Source: Prosthecobacter algae (lineage in GTDB: Bacteria > Verrucomicrobiota > Verrucomicrobiia > Verrucomicrobiales > Verrucomicrobiaceae). Taken from it: 64,000 bases of DNA. Made by a program: the position numbers and the translations under genes. Of the stretch, positions 46,580 to 55,130 are shown piece after piece; the first letter of the stretch is position 1, and every line of letters begins with the position of its first letter. The stretch is taken from assembly GCF_039542385.1 (NCBI RefSeq), contig NZ_BAABIA010000002.1, positions 310,001 to 374,000 of the forward strand. Direction: 5' to 3'. The notes under the pieces were generated by a model. That model was not told the DNA's origin. It ran no database searches and saw nothing but the letters and a program-made list of their open reading frames with translations.

Positions 46580-46669
46580 TCCTCGATCCTCTGTCTGAAT
46601 CCGGGCGCATGGAGAAACCCTCCATGCGCCCTTTGCATCCTGGCATGGCGCGTGCAAGGTGCAGGCCGT

Positions 46670-47773
46670 ATGAAATGGTCTTTCAAAATCGCAACGGTGG
46701 CTGGCACGGAGGTCCGCATCCATGTGACCTTCTTCATTCTTCTGCTCCTGGTGGCCGTGCAGGGCATGGGCGGAGGTCAGGGCACCGCAGGGGCTGTGGA
46801 TGCCCTTCTGTTTGTGAGTGCCGCCTTCCTTTGCGTGCTGCTGCATGAGTTCGGCCACGTCTTTGCGGCGCGCGGTTACGGCATCCGCACGCCCGACATC
46901 ACGCTTTTGCCCATCGGCGGGGTGGCGCGGCTAGAGCGCATGCCCAGAAAACCTTCGCATGAGTTCGTCGTGGCCATCTGCGGCCCCCTGGTCAATGTGG
47001 CCATCGCTGCGGCCATCAAGCTGGCGCTGGGACTCCAGATGGTGGTGAATCCCGAGTACCGGTTTGAGCAGCCCGGGCATTTCTGGGAGAAACTGATGCT
47101 GTGGAACCTGCTCATGGTCGCCTTCAACATGATCCCTGCCTTTCCCATGGATGGCGGCCGTGTGCTGCGCGCCTTCCTGGCCATGTTTACCGACTATGGC
47201 CGCGCCACCCGCTGGGCGGCCACGCTGGGCCAGGGCATCGCCCTCACCGTGGCGCTGTGGATGCTGTTCTCCCGTGAATTCCATCCCGTGCTGCTCCTGA
47301 TCTCCTTCTTCATCTTCATGGCCGCTGGGCAGGAGGCCGCCGCCGTCACTCAGGAAGAGGCCACGCGAGGGCTGCGGGTGCGCGATGCCATGCTCACCGA
47401 TTTCCGCACCCTGCCCCAGGATGCCTCGCTGGGAGATGCCGTCGTTCATCTGCTTGCCGGCAGTCAGCAGGATTTTCCCATGTTGGACCCCGGTGGCAAC
47501 ATGCTGGGCGTGCTCACGCGCAACCGCCTCGTCTCTGCCCTCAGCGAACACGGCCCCATGCACCCCGCCATTCAGGTGCTGGAAACCTGCCCAGACTCTG
47601 TCACCGCCGTCATCAGCCTGGGAGAGGGCCTTGAGAGGCTGCGTGCCACCCCCTGCCCTGCCATGCCGGTGATTGATCCCGTTTCAGGCAAGCTCGTCGG
47701 CTTGCTGACGGCGGAAAACGTGGGCGAGGTGCTCATGGTTCGTGCCGCCTTGCGCGGTCGCAAAGAGACCTGA
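46670..47773 (+). CDS. Site-2 protease family (M50) metalloprotease with CBS domains
   Basis: The ATG at 46670 begins MKWSFKIATVAGTEVRIHVT. The 367-residue protein has the zinc motif LLHEFGHVFAA (His59, His63) in a helix, and FPMDGGRVLRAF, which supplies the third zinc ligand, plus five or six helices. From about residue 230 a pair of CBS domains follows (LRVRDAMLTDFRTLPQDASLGDAV; PVIDPVSGKLVGLLT), as in archaeal and cyanobacterial members. These enzymes cut transmembrane substrates; the CBS pair probably senses adenine nucleotides. The substrate is unknown. Confidence 0.88.
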   Translation: MKWSFKIATVAGTEVRIHVTFFILLLLVAVQGMGGGQGTAGAVDALLFVSAAFLCVLLHEFGHVFAARGYGIRTPDITLLPIGGVARLERMPRKPSHEFVVAICGPLVNVAIAAAIKLALGLQMVVNPEYRFEQPGHFWEKLMLWNLLMVAFNMIPAFPMDGGRVLRAFLAMFTDYGRATRWAATLGQGIALTVALWMLFSREFHPVLLLISFFIFMAAGQEAAAVTQEEATRGLRVRDAMLTDFRTLPQDASLGDAVVHLLAGSQQDFPMLDPGGNMLGVLTRNRLVSALSEHGPMHPAIQVLETCPDSVTAVISLGEGLERLRATPCPAMPVIDPVSGKLVGLLTAENVGEVLMVRAALRGRKET

Positions 47774-47775
47774 CC

Positions 47776-48660
47776 TCAGGCCGCCTCAATGCCGCCGGAG
47801 GGAATCCCTTCCGTCCGCAGCGCCTCCACAAAGCCCAGCCCAGCAGGCACCCTCACCAGAGCCACACCGTGCTTGGCCACCGCCGTTTTCCAAAGCTGAA
47901 AATGACGGGCGTAGGCCTGAAGATAACGCCGGAGAATGTCCGGCTCGATCCGGTGTTCATGCAGATGCGTCGTCTCAGCATCCTGGAATTCGTAATTGCC
48001 ATCCCAGGCCGGGCTGGCCTCCTCTTCGGCAAAGGGTGCCAGCACAATGCCCCGGCCATTGCGCTGACTCAGGCAGCCTAGCAGGGTCTCAGGCTCCGCC
48101 GCAAACAGCAGATCGCTGATGAACAGCCGCAAAGCCCCGGCACGCAAAGGCAGGCGGGCCAAAGCAGGAGCCTCGGCACTGGCGGGCAGGGAGGAAAGTT
48201 CCGACGGCCAGCGCCCCGACAAAAGCAGGTCCGTTTCCAGCATTCTGTGCCCGGCACCGCGTACGACAAAACACCGCAGCGTGGCCCCAGTTTGCAGGCT
48301 CGCCTCCGCCGCATAGGCCAGCAGTTCCAGCACACGCTGCTGTTTCGCCGGGTAGGCAAACATGGAGTCCGACACATCCAGGATCAGGTCCACCAGCGGG
48401 CGGACTTCCTCTCGGTAGAGCTTCATCGTGTAGGTGCCCGTGCGGGCATAGGCCTGCCAGTTGATCTGGCGCGGATCATCCCCGGGAATGTAAACGCGGT
48501 GATCCTGAAAATCGAGACTGCTGCCCACGCCCGTGCCCTGGAATTCACCGCTGTGGCCCCGCCAGCGCTGCTGGCGAAAAGGCAGCTTCAGCACACGCGC
48601 CCACTCCCGCGCCTGCGCCTGGAGCCTCTGCAGTTCGGCCATGTCAGGCAGTGTGTTCAT
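47776..48660 (-). CDS. DUF58 domain protein
   Basis: The 294-residue protein has the DUF58 signature YIPGDDPRQINWQAYARTG (about residues 72-90) and a von Willebrand A-like stretch (LVDLILDVSDSMFAYP). DUF58 proteins are usually encoded beside a MoxR ATPase; here there is none in the window. Its start overlaps the end of the upstream permease gene (ATGA), so it is the last gene of a three-gene operon. Function is not established. Confidence 0.87.
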   Translation of the reverse strand: MNTLPDMAELQRLQAQAREWARVLKLPFRQQRWRGHSGEFQGTGVGSSLDFQDHRVYIPGDDPRQINWQAYARTGTYTMKLYREEVRPLVDLILDVSDSMFAYPAKQQRVLELLAYAAEASLQTGATLRCFVVRGAGHRMLETDLLLSGRWPSELSSLPASAEAPALARLPLRAGALRLFISDLLFAAEPETLLGCLSQRNGRGIVLAPFAEEEASPAWDGNYEFQDAETTHLHEHRIEPDILRRYLQAYARHFQLWKTAVAKHGVALVRVPAGLGFVEALRTEGIPSGGIEAA

Positions 48661-50102
48661 GAACTTTTGGAACCGTCATCCAGCTCCTTGGCCTCAGTTT
48701 CCAAAAGGGCGTAAACCTTGTTTTCACGGGACACCAGTGCCAGGGCCGCCACCAGCCAGCCGATGCCGACCAGGGCGGTGGCCACCAGGATTTCGTCCTT
48801 AAACTGGTAATGGTTTGTCATGACAAAAAGCCCGGTCACCGGAGTGATGCACCCAAGAAAACTCCCCGTCTTGGCGTCGCTGATATTCACAACGATGGAC
48901 AGCAGCACACCCGCCACCCCCAGCCCCATGTTGACCACCCACCAGTTGGCAAAACGGTTGGTCTTGTTGATCCGCAGGCAGACCGGCAGCACCGCCGACA
49001 GCAGCATGCAAGCGACCCATAAAAACGACTCCTCCAGATCCGACCCCGATCTTTGGACGACATAAAGGGTCAGCATGCCCAGGTTCAGCGCGCCTAACAA
49101 AGAATAAAACCACACTCCGCTCGCCCAGCCAGGATACAGCAGGCGGCCCGGCTTCCCCCACCTCACCAGCCCCTGCACCACGCTGGGAAAGCGCGGCATA
49201 TCCTCCGTCAGCACATCCACCCCCACCACGAAAGTCAGAACAATGGAGGGTACATAAACGAAAAAGAAAGCGCCGTCATCTGAGTGAAAACACAGGGCCG
49301 TCCCCACAGCGGCCAGCAGGCCCAACACCGCCAGATGGATGAGCCTTTTGCCCGTGCTGTGGTTCTCGGAAATGGGGGCGATCCGCGAGGCTCCGAGAGC
49401 CAGAAGAGTATAAACCCCATAGCAGGAAACCAGCAGCAGCCCGCCGACGATGCCCACCTGCTCCCACATCCTAAGGGCGAGAAACTCGCTCAGCGCACGG
49501 TCACCGCCGGACTCATTGATCATCACAAAAACGAAGGCCGTCACGGGGATGAGCGAGAACAGAAGACCCACTCCCAAAAACAGGCGCAGGATCACCGAAC
49601 GCTGGGAGGAAAAAGCCACAAACGCGGCCGTGGCCAAGCCGGATGCCAGCACAGTCACCAGCAGGGCGATGCCCTCCTGGAAGATTTCCACCCCGCCAAA
49701 ATGATACCGCCCAACCATGTAGGGCAGCAAGGAAACGGCGAGCAGCAGCGACTGGCTGAACAGCGCGGACCACTTCCCAAAAACGATCCTCAGCGAGGGG
49801 ATGGAAGTCAGCGTCAGCATATCCATCGTCCCGCTGCCAAACTCTCCCGACAGGGTGCCAAATCCCCGCAGCGGCAGCGCGACCAGCAGCGCAGCCAGGG
49901 CAAAACCCCAAAAGAGATTGCCGATCACCTCCATGTCCACCCCGAGAACTCCTGAACCTACGATGAGGATCATGCAGAGTTGGATCACCGTCAGCACCGA
50001 AGTGAACATCCGTGTGCGCAGCCCATGACGCAGCTCCTTCACCACCATGGGGCTCAGGCGGTCGTCAAAGTCACGCAGGAGGGTCAATGGAGACGTGTTC
50101 AT
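48657..50102 (-). CDS. ABC-2-type membrane permease, paralogue 1
   Basis: I place the start at ATG 50102 (MNTSPLTLLRDFDDRLSPMV), which overlaps the upstream stop in an ATGA. The 481-residue protein has about 12 hydrophobic helices and the opening LSPMVVKELRHGLRTRMFTSVL, which its upstream neighbour shares. That pattern fits the membrane part of ABC-2 exporters of the GldF/Nos type, usually paired with an ATPase; none is adjacent. It is clearly a duplicate of the next gene. Confidence 0.78.
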   Translation of the reverse strand: MNTSPLTLLRDFDDRLSPMVVKELRHGLRTRMFTSVLTVIQLCMILIVGSGVLGVDMEVIGNLFWGFALAALLVALPLRGFGTLSGEFGSGTMDMLTLTSIPSLRIVFGKWSALFSQSLLLAVSLLPYMVGRYHFGGVEIFQEGIALLVTVLASGLATAAFVAFSSQRSVILRLFLGVGLLFSLIPVTAFVFVMINESGGDRALSEFLALRMWEQVGIVGGLLLVSCYGVYTLLALGASRIAPISENHSTGKRLIHLAVLGLLAAVGTALCFHSDDGAFFFVYVPSIVLTFVVGVDVLTEDMPRFPSVVQGLVRWGKPGRLLYPGWASGVWFYSLLGALNLGMLTLYVVQRSGSDLEESFLWVACMLLSAVLPVCLRINKTNRFANWWVVNMGLGVAGVLLSIVVNISDAKTGSFLGCITPVTGLFVMTNHYQFKDEILVATALVGIGWLVAALALVSRENKVYALLETEAKELDDGSKSS

Positions 50103-51502
50103 GATCTGGCCAGTTGATGGGCTTCCAGGCGGGCCGGACGAGTTTGGCGGAAAGCCCGCAGAGCGAGGAGGAGCAGCAGGAAAGGCCAGACCCCGTTGGC
50201 AATGAGGCCTAGATCGTAATAATTCATCCCCGCCGTACTGCCGTGATGGGGCATGGACATGGTGTTGATGGGGAAGAGGCTGCTCAGCCACTTCAGCTCC
50301 TCCTTACGGGAGGATGTTTGGACCATGAAAATCAGCATGGTAAAAAAGGCCAGCATGCATGCCCCAGCAAAGGTGGCGCTGAGGTATTCACCCGTGCGAC
50401 GAAAGGCCAGCAACTGGGCGAAAAATACCGAGGCCCACATGCAGCAGCCCACCAGCCAGATGTTCGCTGCATCCGGCCCTCTGACCAAGGCGATGCAGAT
50501 CCCCGCCAGTAGCAGAGAATACAGAAAGCCATGCATCCAGCCAGGGGCCAAAAAAAGCCCCGCCAGCCGGCCCCACCAGCCGCGCTTGAAGAACGGCAGA
50601 TAAATGGAGGGCAGCTTGCGCACATCGTCCGTCATGGCATCCACGCTCGCCACTACCAGCACCACCACCAGCACCTCGGGGAGAGCTGAGGACACCGAGG
50701 CCATCCCCGCCACCAGCCACGCCATCAGCACCATCAGAAACAGGGCCGCCAGATTCACCAGACGCTTGATCACCGGCAGCATGGAGGAGGCAGGCGCGAT
50801 GCGGGAGGCGCCAAAACTCAGCAGGGCAAAAATCAGCCAGGCCGCACCGAAGATCCAGCCTGCATACTGCCACCCCATGGCCGTGGTGGTGGTGCCTCCG
50901 GAAGCCATCGTGCGACTCATCGTCCCCATGAGCATCCAGCCCACCGAAGAAACGCCGCTCAGCAGCAGGGGCACGGCGATGAAAATGGCGCGTAACCAAA
51001 ATTGCTTTTGCGTGGAAAGCGCCACGACGCCGGCCGTCAGCACCGCGCTCGCCACCCACTGGAAACCCAGGGTGAGGATGTCCTGAAACAGGTCTGCCCC
51101 GCCGTACACATATCTGGCCACGATGTAGGGCACCACGCTCACCGTCACTAGCAGGGACTGCACAATGATGGAGGCCCATTTGCCCAAAACGATGCGCCCG
51201 GCCGACAGCCGGGTGAGCACCAGCATGTCCATCGTGTTGGCCTTCATCTCACCCGCCAACGCGGAAAAACCGCTCAGCGGGAAAATGAAGTACAGCACAA
51301 AGACCAGCAGGCCATCCATCAAGCCCCGCACCTCCGTCCCGTTCGATGAGGCATCCCCCATCAGCGTGATGAGCACCAGCAGGGCATGCAGCACTAGCAG
51401 CACCCCGCCAAAGAGCCGTGTCCGCAGCCCCTGACGCAGCTCCTTCACCACCATGGGCGAAAGCAGGTCTGGAAAATCAGTGAGAGGAGTGACGGTTGTC
51501 AT
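50099..51502 (-). CDS. ABC-2-type membrane permease, paralogue 2
   Basis: The 467-residue protein shares LSPMVVKELRQGLRTRLFGGVL and the downstream segment MDMLVLTRLSAGRIVLGKWASIIVQS with the following gene (MDMLTLTSIPSLRIVFGKWSALFSQS there), so the two arose by duplication. About 12 helices are predicted. The gene heads the operon with paralogue 1 and the DUF58 gene. The expected ATP-binding partner is not in the window, so transport may use an ATPase encoded elsewhere. Confidence 0.78.
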   Translation of the reverse strand: MTTVTPLTDFPDLLSPMVVKELRQGLRTRLFGGVLLVLHALLVLITLMGDASSNGTEVRGLMDGLLVFVLYFIFPLSGFSALAGEMKANTMDMLVLTRLSAGRIVLGKWASIIVQSLLVTVSVVPYIVARYVYGGADLFQDILTLGFQWVASAVLTAGVVALSTQKQFWLRAIFIAVPLLLSGVSSVGWMLMGTMSRTMASGGTTTTAMGWQYAGWIFGAAWLIFALLSFGASRIAPASSMLPVIKRLVNLAALFLMVLMAWLVAGMASVSSALPEVLVVVLVVASVDAMTDDVRKLPSIYLPFFKRGWWGRLAGLFLAPGWMHGFLYSLLLAGICIALVRGPDAANIWLVGCCMWASVFFAQLLAFRRTGEYLSATFAGACMLAFFTMLIFMVQTSSRKEELKWLSSLFPINTMSMPHHGSTAGMNYYDLGLIANGVWPFLLLLLALRAFRQTRPARLEAHQLARS

Positions 51503-51636
51503 GAGAGTTCACCACCAGAGATCTGATATCGCAGGCCATACTTCCCGGCCACACGGCGCAGATCCGATGCCACCAGCACAGTCACAAAACACCCGAAGAG
51601 GCGCTGGCAACCTCTCTTGGCATTCCCTGAGGGGCC

Positions 51637-52047
51637 TCACTTTCCGTCAGCGGCATACTTGCCACCGCCAGCAAACACCAGCGTGGCAAAACCGATGAGA
51701 TAAACCAAGGCCAGCTCCCCTGATCCCGGGCCCGAGAGCACGCCTTTGTGCTGGATGAAAAATGCCACCGCCATGGTGATGGCCAAGTTCAGCGCGGCAA
51801 AACGGGTGAAGAAACCAACGATGAGCAGGACCGAGCACACCACTTCGGCAAAGATCGCCATTCCCAGGCTGATATTGGAAGGCACGATATCAAACAGCCG
51901 CATAAAACCCGGTGCCTTAGCACTGAAATTTTGAAACTTGTCCCAGCCGTGCAGGATCAGCATGGATAAACCCATAGAGACGCGCAGGATGAGCAGCCCA
52001 AGATCCACGGACTGGGGGACAAAAGAAAGTCGCAGGAGATTCATCAT
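51637..52047 (-). CDS. DoxX family membrane protein
   Basis: I place the start at ATG 52047 (MMNLLRLSFVPQSVDLGLLI); the frame continues upstream to 52086. The ~136-residue protein has four helices and the DoxX pattern GLLILRVSMGLSMLILHGWDKF and FFTRFAALNLAITMAVAFFIQHK. DoxX-like proteins take part in redox or thiosulfate pathways, but most are uncharacterised. The 134 bases after its stop hold a small hairpin (AGAGG / CCTCT) and no gene. Confidence 0.8.
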   Translation of the reverse strand: MMNLLRLSFVPQSVDLGLLILRVSMGLSMLILHGWDKFQNFSAKAPGFMRLFDIVPSNISLGMAIFAEVVCSVLLIVGFFTRFAALNLAITMAVAFFIQHKGVLSGPGSGELALVYLIGFATLVFAGGGKYAADGK

Positions 52048-52335
52048 AGAGGCCTCAGAATGCGGCAGGCCTGGCACCTCCGGCAAGCTGAAAGATTGTC
52101 ACTTCATCCGCCTCATGATGAACGTCCCACCTTGCGCGCTGTCCACTCACTTGAACCCTTTGCGGCTCAGCCGTTCAGGAAAGCTTCATGATTTGGCCCG
52201 TTTTCTGAAGATACTGTACTCACCAGCTCTGGCCAGAACGTCGGACAGCTCAATTCATGTCAGATTGAGTCTGTGGTTGAAAAGCTCGCCTCCGAGCGGA
52301 CACTTGGCACCATCCTTTCTTCCCCACGCAGTCCC

Positions 52336-54540
52336 ATGCCGGAACCCAGTCTTTTCAGGCACTATCAGATCGTCCAGGACGCGGACGGGAATAACGTCGA
52401 ATTGCTCCGCGATGCTGACCAGGTCGCCGTGCTCGCCTTCGATACCCTGAAGCAGGAGTTCGTCCATTGCCACGTTCTGCTGGAGCCGCTGGCGGACAAA
52501 GCCGCCTTTGAAGAGGCCTGCCGCCGTCTCCAGGCCCATGGCCACCCCCTGCTTTCCAGGCTGCTCGATTCTGGCGAAGACGAGGGCAACCCCTTCTACA
52601 TCACTGGCAATGTGGATGGCGAGACGCTGCGCTCCTACCTCGCCCGCCAGCAGGAAATCCCCGGCTGGCTGGCGGTGATGATCGCCTGCCGCGCACTGGA
52701 AGCCGTGATCGCCCTGGTCGAAAACACCGATTGCCTGCCCGAAAACGTGCTGAATGGCCTGCGGGTGGTCCAGACAGGTTCCCAGCAGGTGCAGATCCAA
52801 ATGGCCGATTATCGGCTCCTGACCGGTGAAGCCGCCAAAGCCAAGGTTCTGAAACCTGCCTTTGAAAAGTCGGCTAAACTCCTGCGCACCTTCTTTCAGG
52901 AACAGTCTGGCGGCGGCCCTACTCTGCCCGACCAGTTACTGCCCGGCGCTGATTTCATGGAACTGCTGGCCGCCTGCCTTGCAGCGGCTGCCCGGAGTGT
53001 GGTCACCGCCTTGACCGATCTCAAGAACGCCCTGCAAAAGCTGGCTCCGGACCAGCTCACGGGAGAAATCCCCACCGCGCACAAACCCCGCGCCCTGCTG
53101 GCTCCTCATTTTGCCAGCTACCAGGAAGTGGCTCGTGGCGTGGTGAATCTCATCCGCATCCAAAGCCAGCGGCTGGACATGGCCAACCCTTACTCCATGC
53201 GCGGCACCCTTACCAAGACGGGCCGCACTGTGCTGGTGGAGCAGGTGCCCCCGCCCCGCCTAGTGGGCAGCAGCGTCCGCGCCATGGATGACCAAGGCTT
53301 GGCACTGGCCAAAAAGCGCGAGTTCCCCAGCCTCATCCCCATGGTCCTCCTCCACGAAGGAGATGAGATCACCTGCCTCGCCGAGGAACTTGTCGAGGGA
53401 GTTAGCTTAGCCGATCTCCTCCGCGAACGGCGCGCACTGAGTGTGCATGAGGCCTATCTGGTGCTTGCCGGACTCGACGGCGCTCTGGATTCCTTGGAAA
53501 AATCCGGCCTGGATCCCAAACGCCTGCGGCTGGAAGACATCTTCCTGCTTACCGGGTTCCCACGGGAGGATGCCCGCACGGCCAAGCTGCTGCTGACGAA
53601 GCTCAACGAATGGCCTGCCTTTTCCATCGTCCTGCGGGCCCACCCCACCCTGGCCTCCATGGCCGGACGTGGACTGGATCCCGCCGTCCTGCTCCCCACG
53701 ATCAAAGCCCCCAGGCCCGGCCTCTGGAACGGAGCTTGGCTTTCGGCCATCGGTCGCTTCCTCGTCGGGCTTGCGCCTCTCCCTGGCCACACGGGCGAGC
53801 CACCTGGAGAGCGGCGGGAACGCGAAGCACTGGCCCGTCTTTTTGATGAGGAAATCCATCGCCAACGCGAGGGCAAAGTCTGCCTGCGCGAAGACTTTCT
53901 GGCCCGCTATGCCCGCATCGTGCAGCATCACGAAACGGTGAAGCCCGCTGCGGCCCCTGCCTCAGAGCCTCTGGGACTGCAGCCCAAAGCCGGTGCCCGC
54001 ACTCGCACCATCTCCGCAGACCCTGCCGCCAATAAGCCGACCGCACTTGAAGGAGCCCCCCAGGCACTCACTAGCGGTTTCGCTCCTGTTTCAGAAAAGC
54101 CCACCATTGGCTTTGCCGAGCTCCTTTTCCGCGACACCTCCGTGACCGAGAGCGGTGGCAGGCATGACTGGGCCAAAACCGCCGCCGATGCCCCGCCCAC
54201 CATCAACCCAGGCGAGGTCCTGCTGCCCCCGAGCGAGTTTGTGCCGTTCTGGCTGCGTGCGGCCGTCTTCCTGGGTGGTTCCATCGTCATCGGTGCCATC
54301 CTCGCCCATGCCTCCGGCGATGCCTTTTGGCTCAAACGCCCCGTGATCAAGGCGGTGCCCGTGGAAAATACAGCGCCCCTCCCGGCCACAAAATCAGGGG
54401 CACGCCCCCTGGCGCCTGAACCGCCTCGCGGCCCGGCAGCCCCGCAGATCAGCGTCCCCACGTTGCCGCCGGAAACACCGCCTGCCCGCAGCCCCAGCCT
54501 GCTGCAGCCGCCCAGCTCCACCTTGAAACAAGATCTGTAA
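52336..54540 (+). CDS. Tandem pseudokinase-like protein with C-terminal transmembrane helix
   Basis: The ATG at 52336 (MPEPSLFRHYQIVQD) starts a 734-residue protein. Two segments (about 1-260 and 280-470) follow the protein-kinase fold pattern: a hinge (NPFYITGNVDGETLRSYLA; CLAEELVEGVSLADLLRERR) and a helical C-lobe (PENVLNGLRVVQTGSQQVQI; DPKRLRLEDIFLL). Neither has HRD, DFG or a clear P-loop, so both should be inactive. A Pro/Ala-rich stretch and one helix (FWLRAAVFLGGSIVIGAILA, about residue 640) come next, then a Pro-rich tail. It precedes an ECF sigma factor by 71 bases. Function is inference. Confidence 0.6.
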   Translation: MPEPSLFRHYQIVQDADGNNVELLRDADQVAVLAFDTLKQEFVHCHVLLEPLADKAAFEEACRRLQAHGHPLLSRLLDSGEDEGNPFYITGNVDGETLRSYLARQQEIPGWLAVMIACRALEAVIALVENTDCLPENVLNGLRVVQTGSQQVQIQMADYRLLTGEAAKAKVLKPAFEKSAKLLRTFFQEQSGGGPTLPDQLLPGADFMELLAACLAAAARSVVTALTDLKNALQKLAPDQLTGEIPTAHKPRALLAPHFASYQEVARGVVNLIRIQSQRLDMANPYSMRGTLTKTGRTVLVEQVPPPRLVGSSVRAMDDQGLALAKKREFPSLIPMVLLHEGDEITCLAEELVEGVSLADLLRERRALSVHEAYLVLAGLDGALDSLEKSGLDPKRLRLEDIFLLTGFPREDARTAKLLLTKLNEWPAFSIVLRAHPTLASMAGRGLDPAVLLPTIKAPRPGLWNGAWLSAIGRFLVGLAPLPGHTGEPPGERREREALARLFDEEIHRQREGKVCLREDFLARYARIVQHHETVKPAAAPASEPLGLQPKAGARTRTISADPAANKPTALEGAPQALTSGFAPVSEKPTIGFAELLFRDTSVTESGGRHDWAKTAADAPPTINPGEVLLPPSEFVPFWLRAAVFLGGSIVIGAILAHASGDAFWLKRPVIKAVPVENTAPLPATKSGARPLAPEPPRGPAAPQISVPTLPPETPPARSPSLLQPPSSTLKQDL

Positions 54541-54611
54541 AAAGAAGGATTCGCAGGCCAACGGACCACTTTTTTGTCCAATCCGAGCGATGACAGGCCT
54601 ATCCTCCTGGA

Positions 54612-55130
54612 ATGGCCGATGACAAGACCACCATCTTTCTGGAATTGCTGACCACGCATGAGCGGTCACTTTCCCTCTATGTGCATGGCTTGGTCCCCCG
54701 CGACAGCGAGGCCGAGGACATCCTGCAGCAGACCAAACTGCTGCTGTGGAAGCACTTCGATGAATTCACCCTCGGCACCCATTTCATCGCCTGGGCACGC
54801 AAGACCGCCTTTCACCAGATCCTCAGCCATCGGCGGCTCAAAAAGCGAGCGCACCTGCCCCTGGATGAAGAGGCCCTTGAGGCCCTGGGCCACGCCGTGT
54901 CTGAACTGGCCGACGAGGGCTCCTGCCGCCAGGATGCCCTGCGCACCTGCCTGGCCAAGCTCCCCACCGAGCATCGCCAGATGGTGAACCTCCGCTACTT
55001 TGACGAACTGGAGATCGAGCAAGTGGCTGACCGTATCAACCGCACCGAGGCCGCCGTTTACCGGGCCCTCAGCCGGGTACGCATGAGCCTGATGCAGTGC
55101 ATGCAGAAACAGATGGAGGCCCAACCATGA
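54612..55130 (+). CDS. ECF sigma-70 factor, Rhodopirellula/Verrucomicrobium type
   Basis: The 172-residue protein has region 2 (ERSLSLYVHGLVPRDSEAED, then LLLWKHFDEFTLGTHFIAWA) and region 4 (LAKLPTEHRQMVNLRYFDEL, then VADRINRTEAAVYRALSRVR) of an ECF sigma factor. It matches the subfamily found in planctomycetes and verrucomicrobia. The stop overlaps the start of the FecR-type gene (ATGA). The usual partner in such loci is a FecR-like anti-sigma, and the pseudokinase-like protein upstream may feed into it. Confidence 0.88.
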   Translation: MADDKTTIFLELLTTHERSLSLYVHGLVPRDSEAEDILQQTKLLLWKHFDEFTLGTHFIAWARKTAFHQILSHRRLKKRAHLPLDEEALEALGHAVSELADEGSCRQDALRTCLAKLPTEHRQMVNLRYFDELEIEQVADRINRTEAAVYRALSRVRMSLMQCMQKQMEAQP

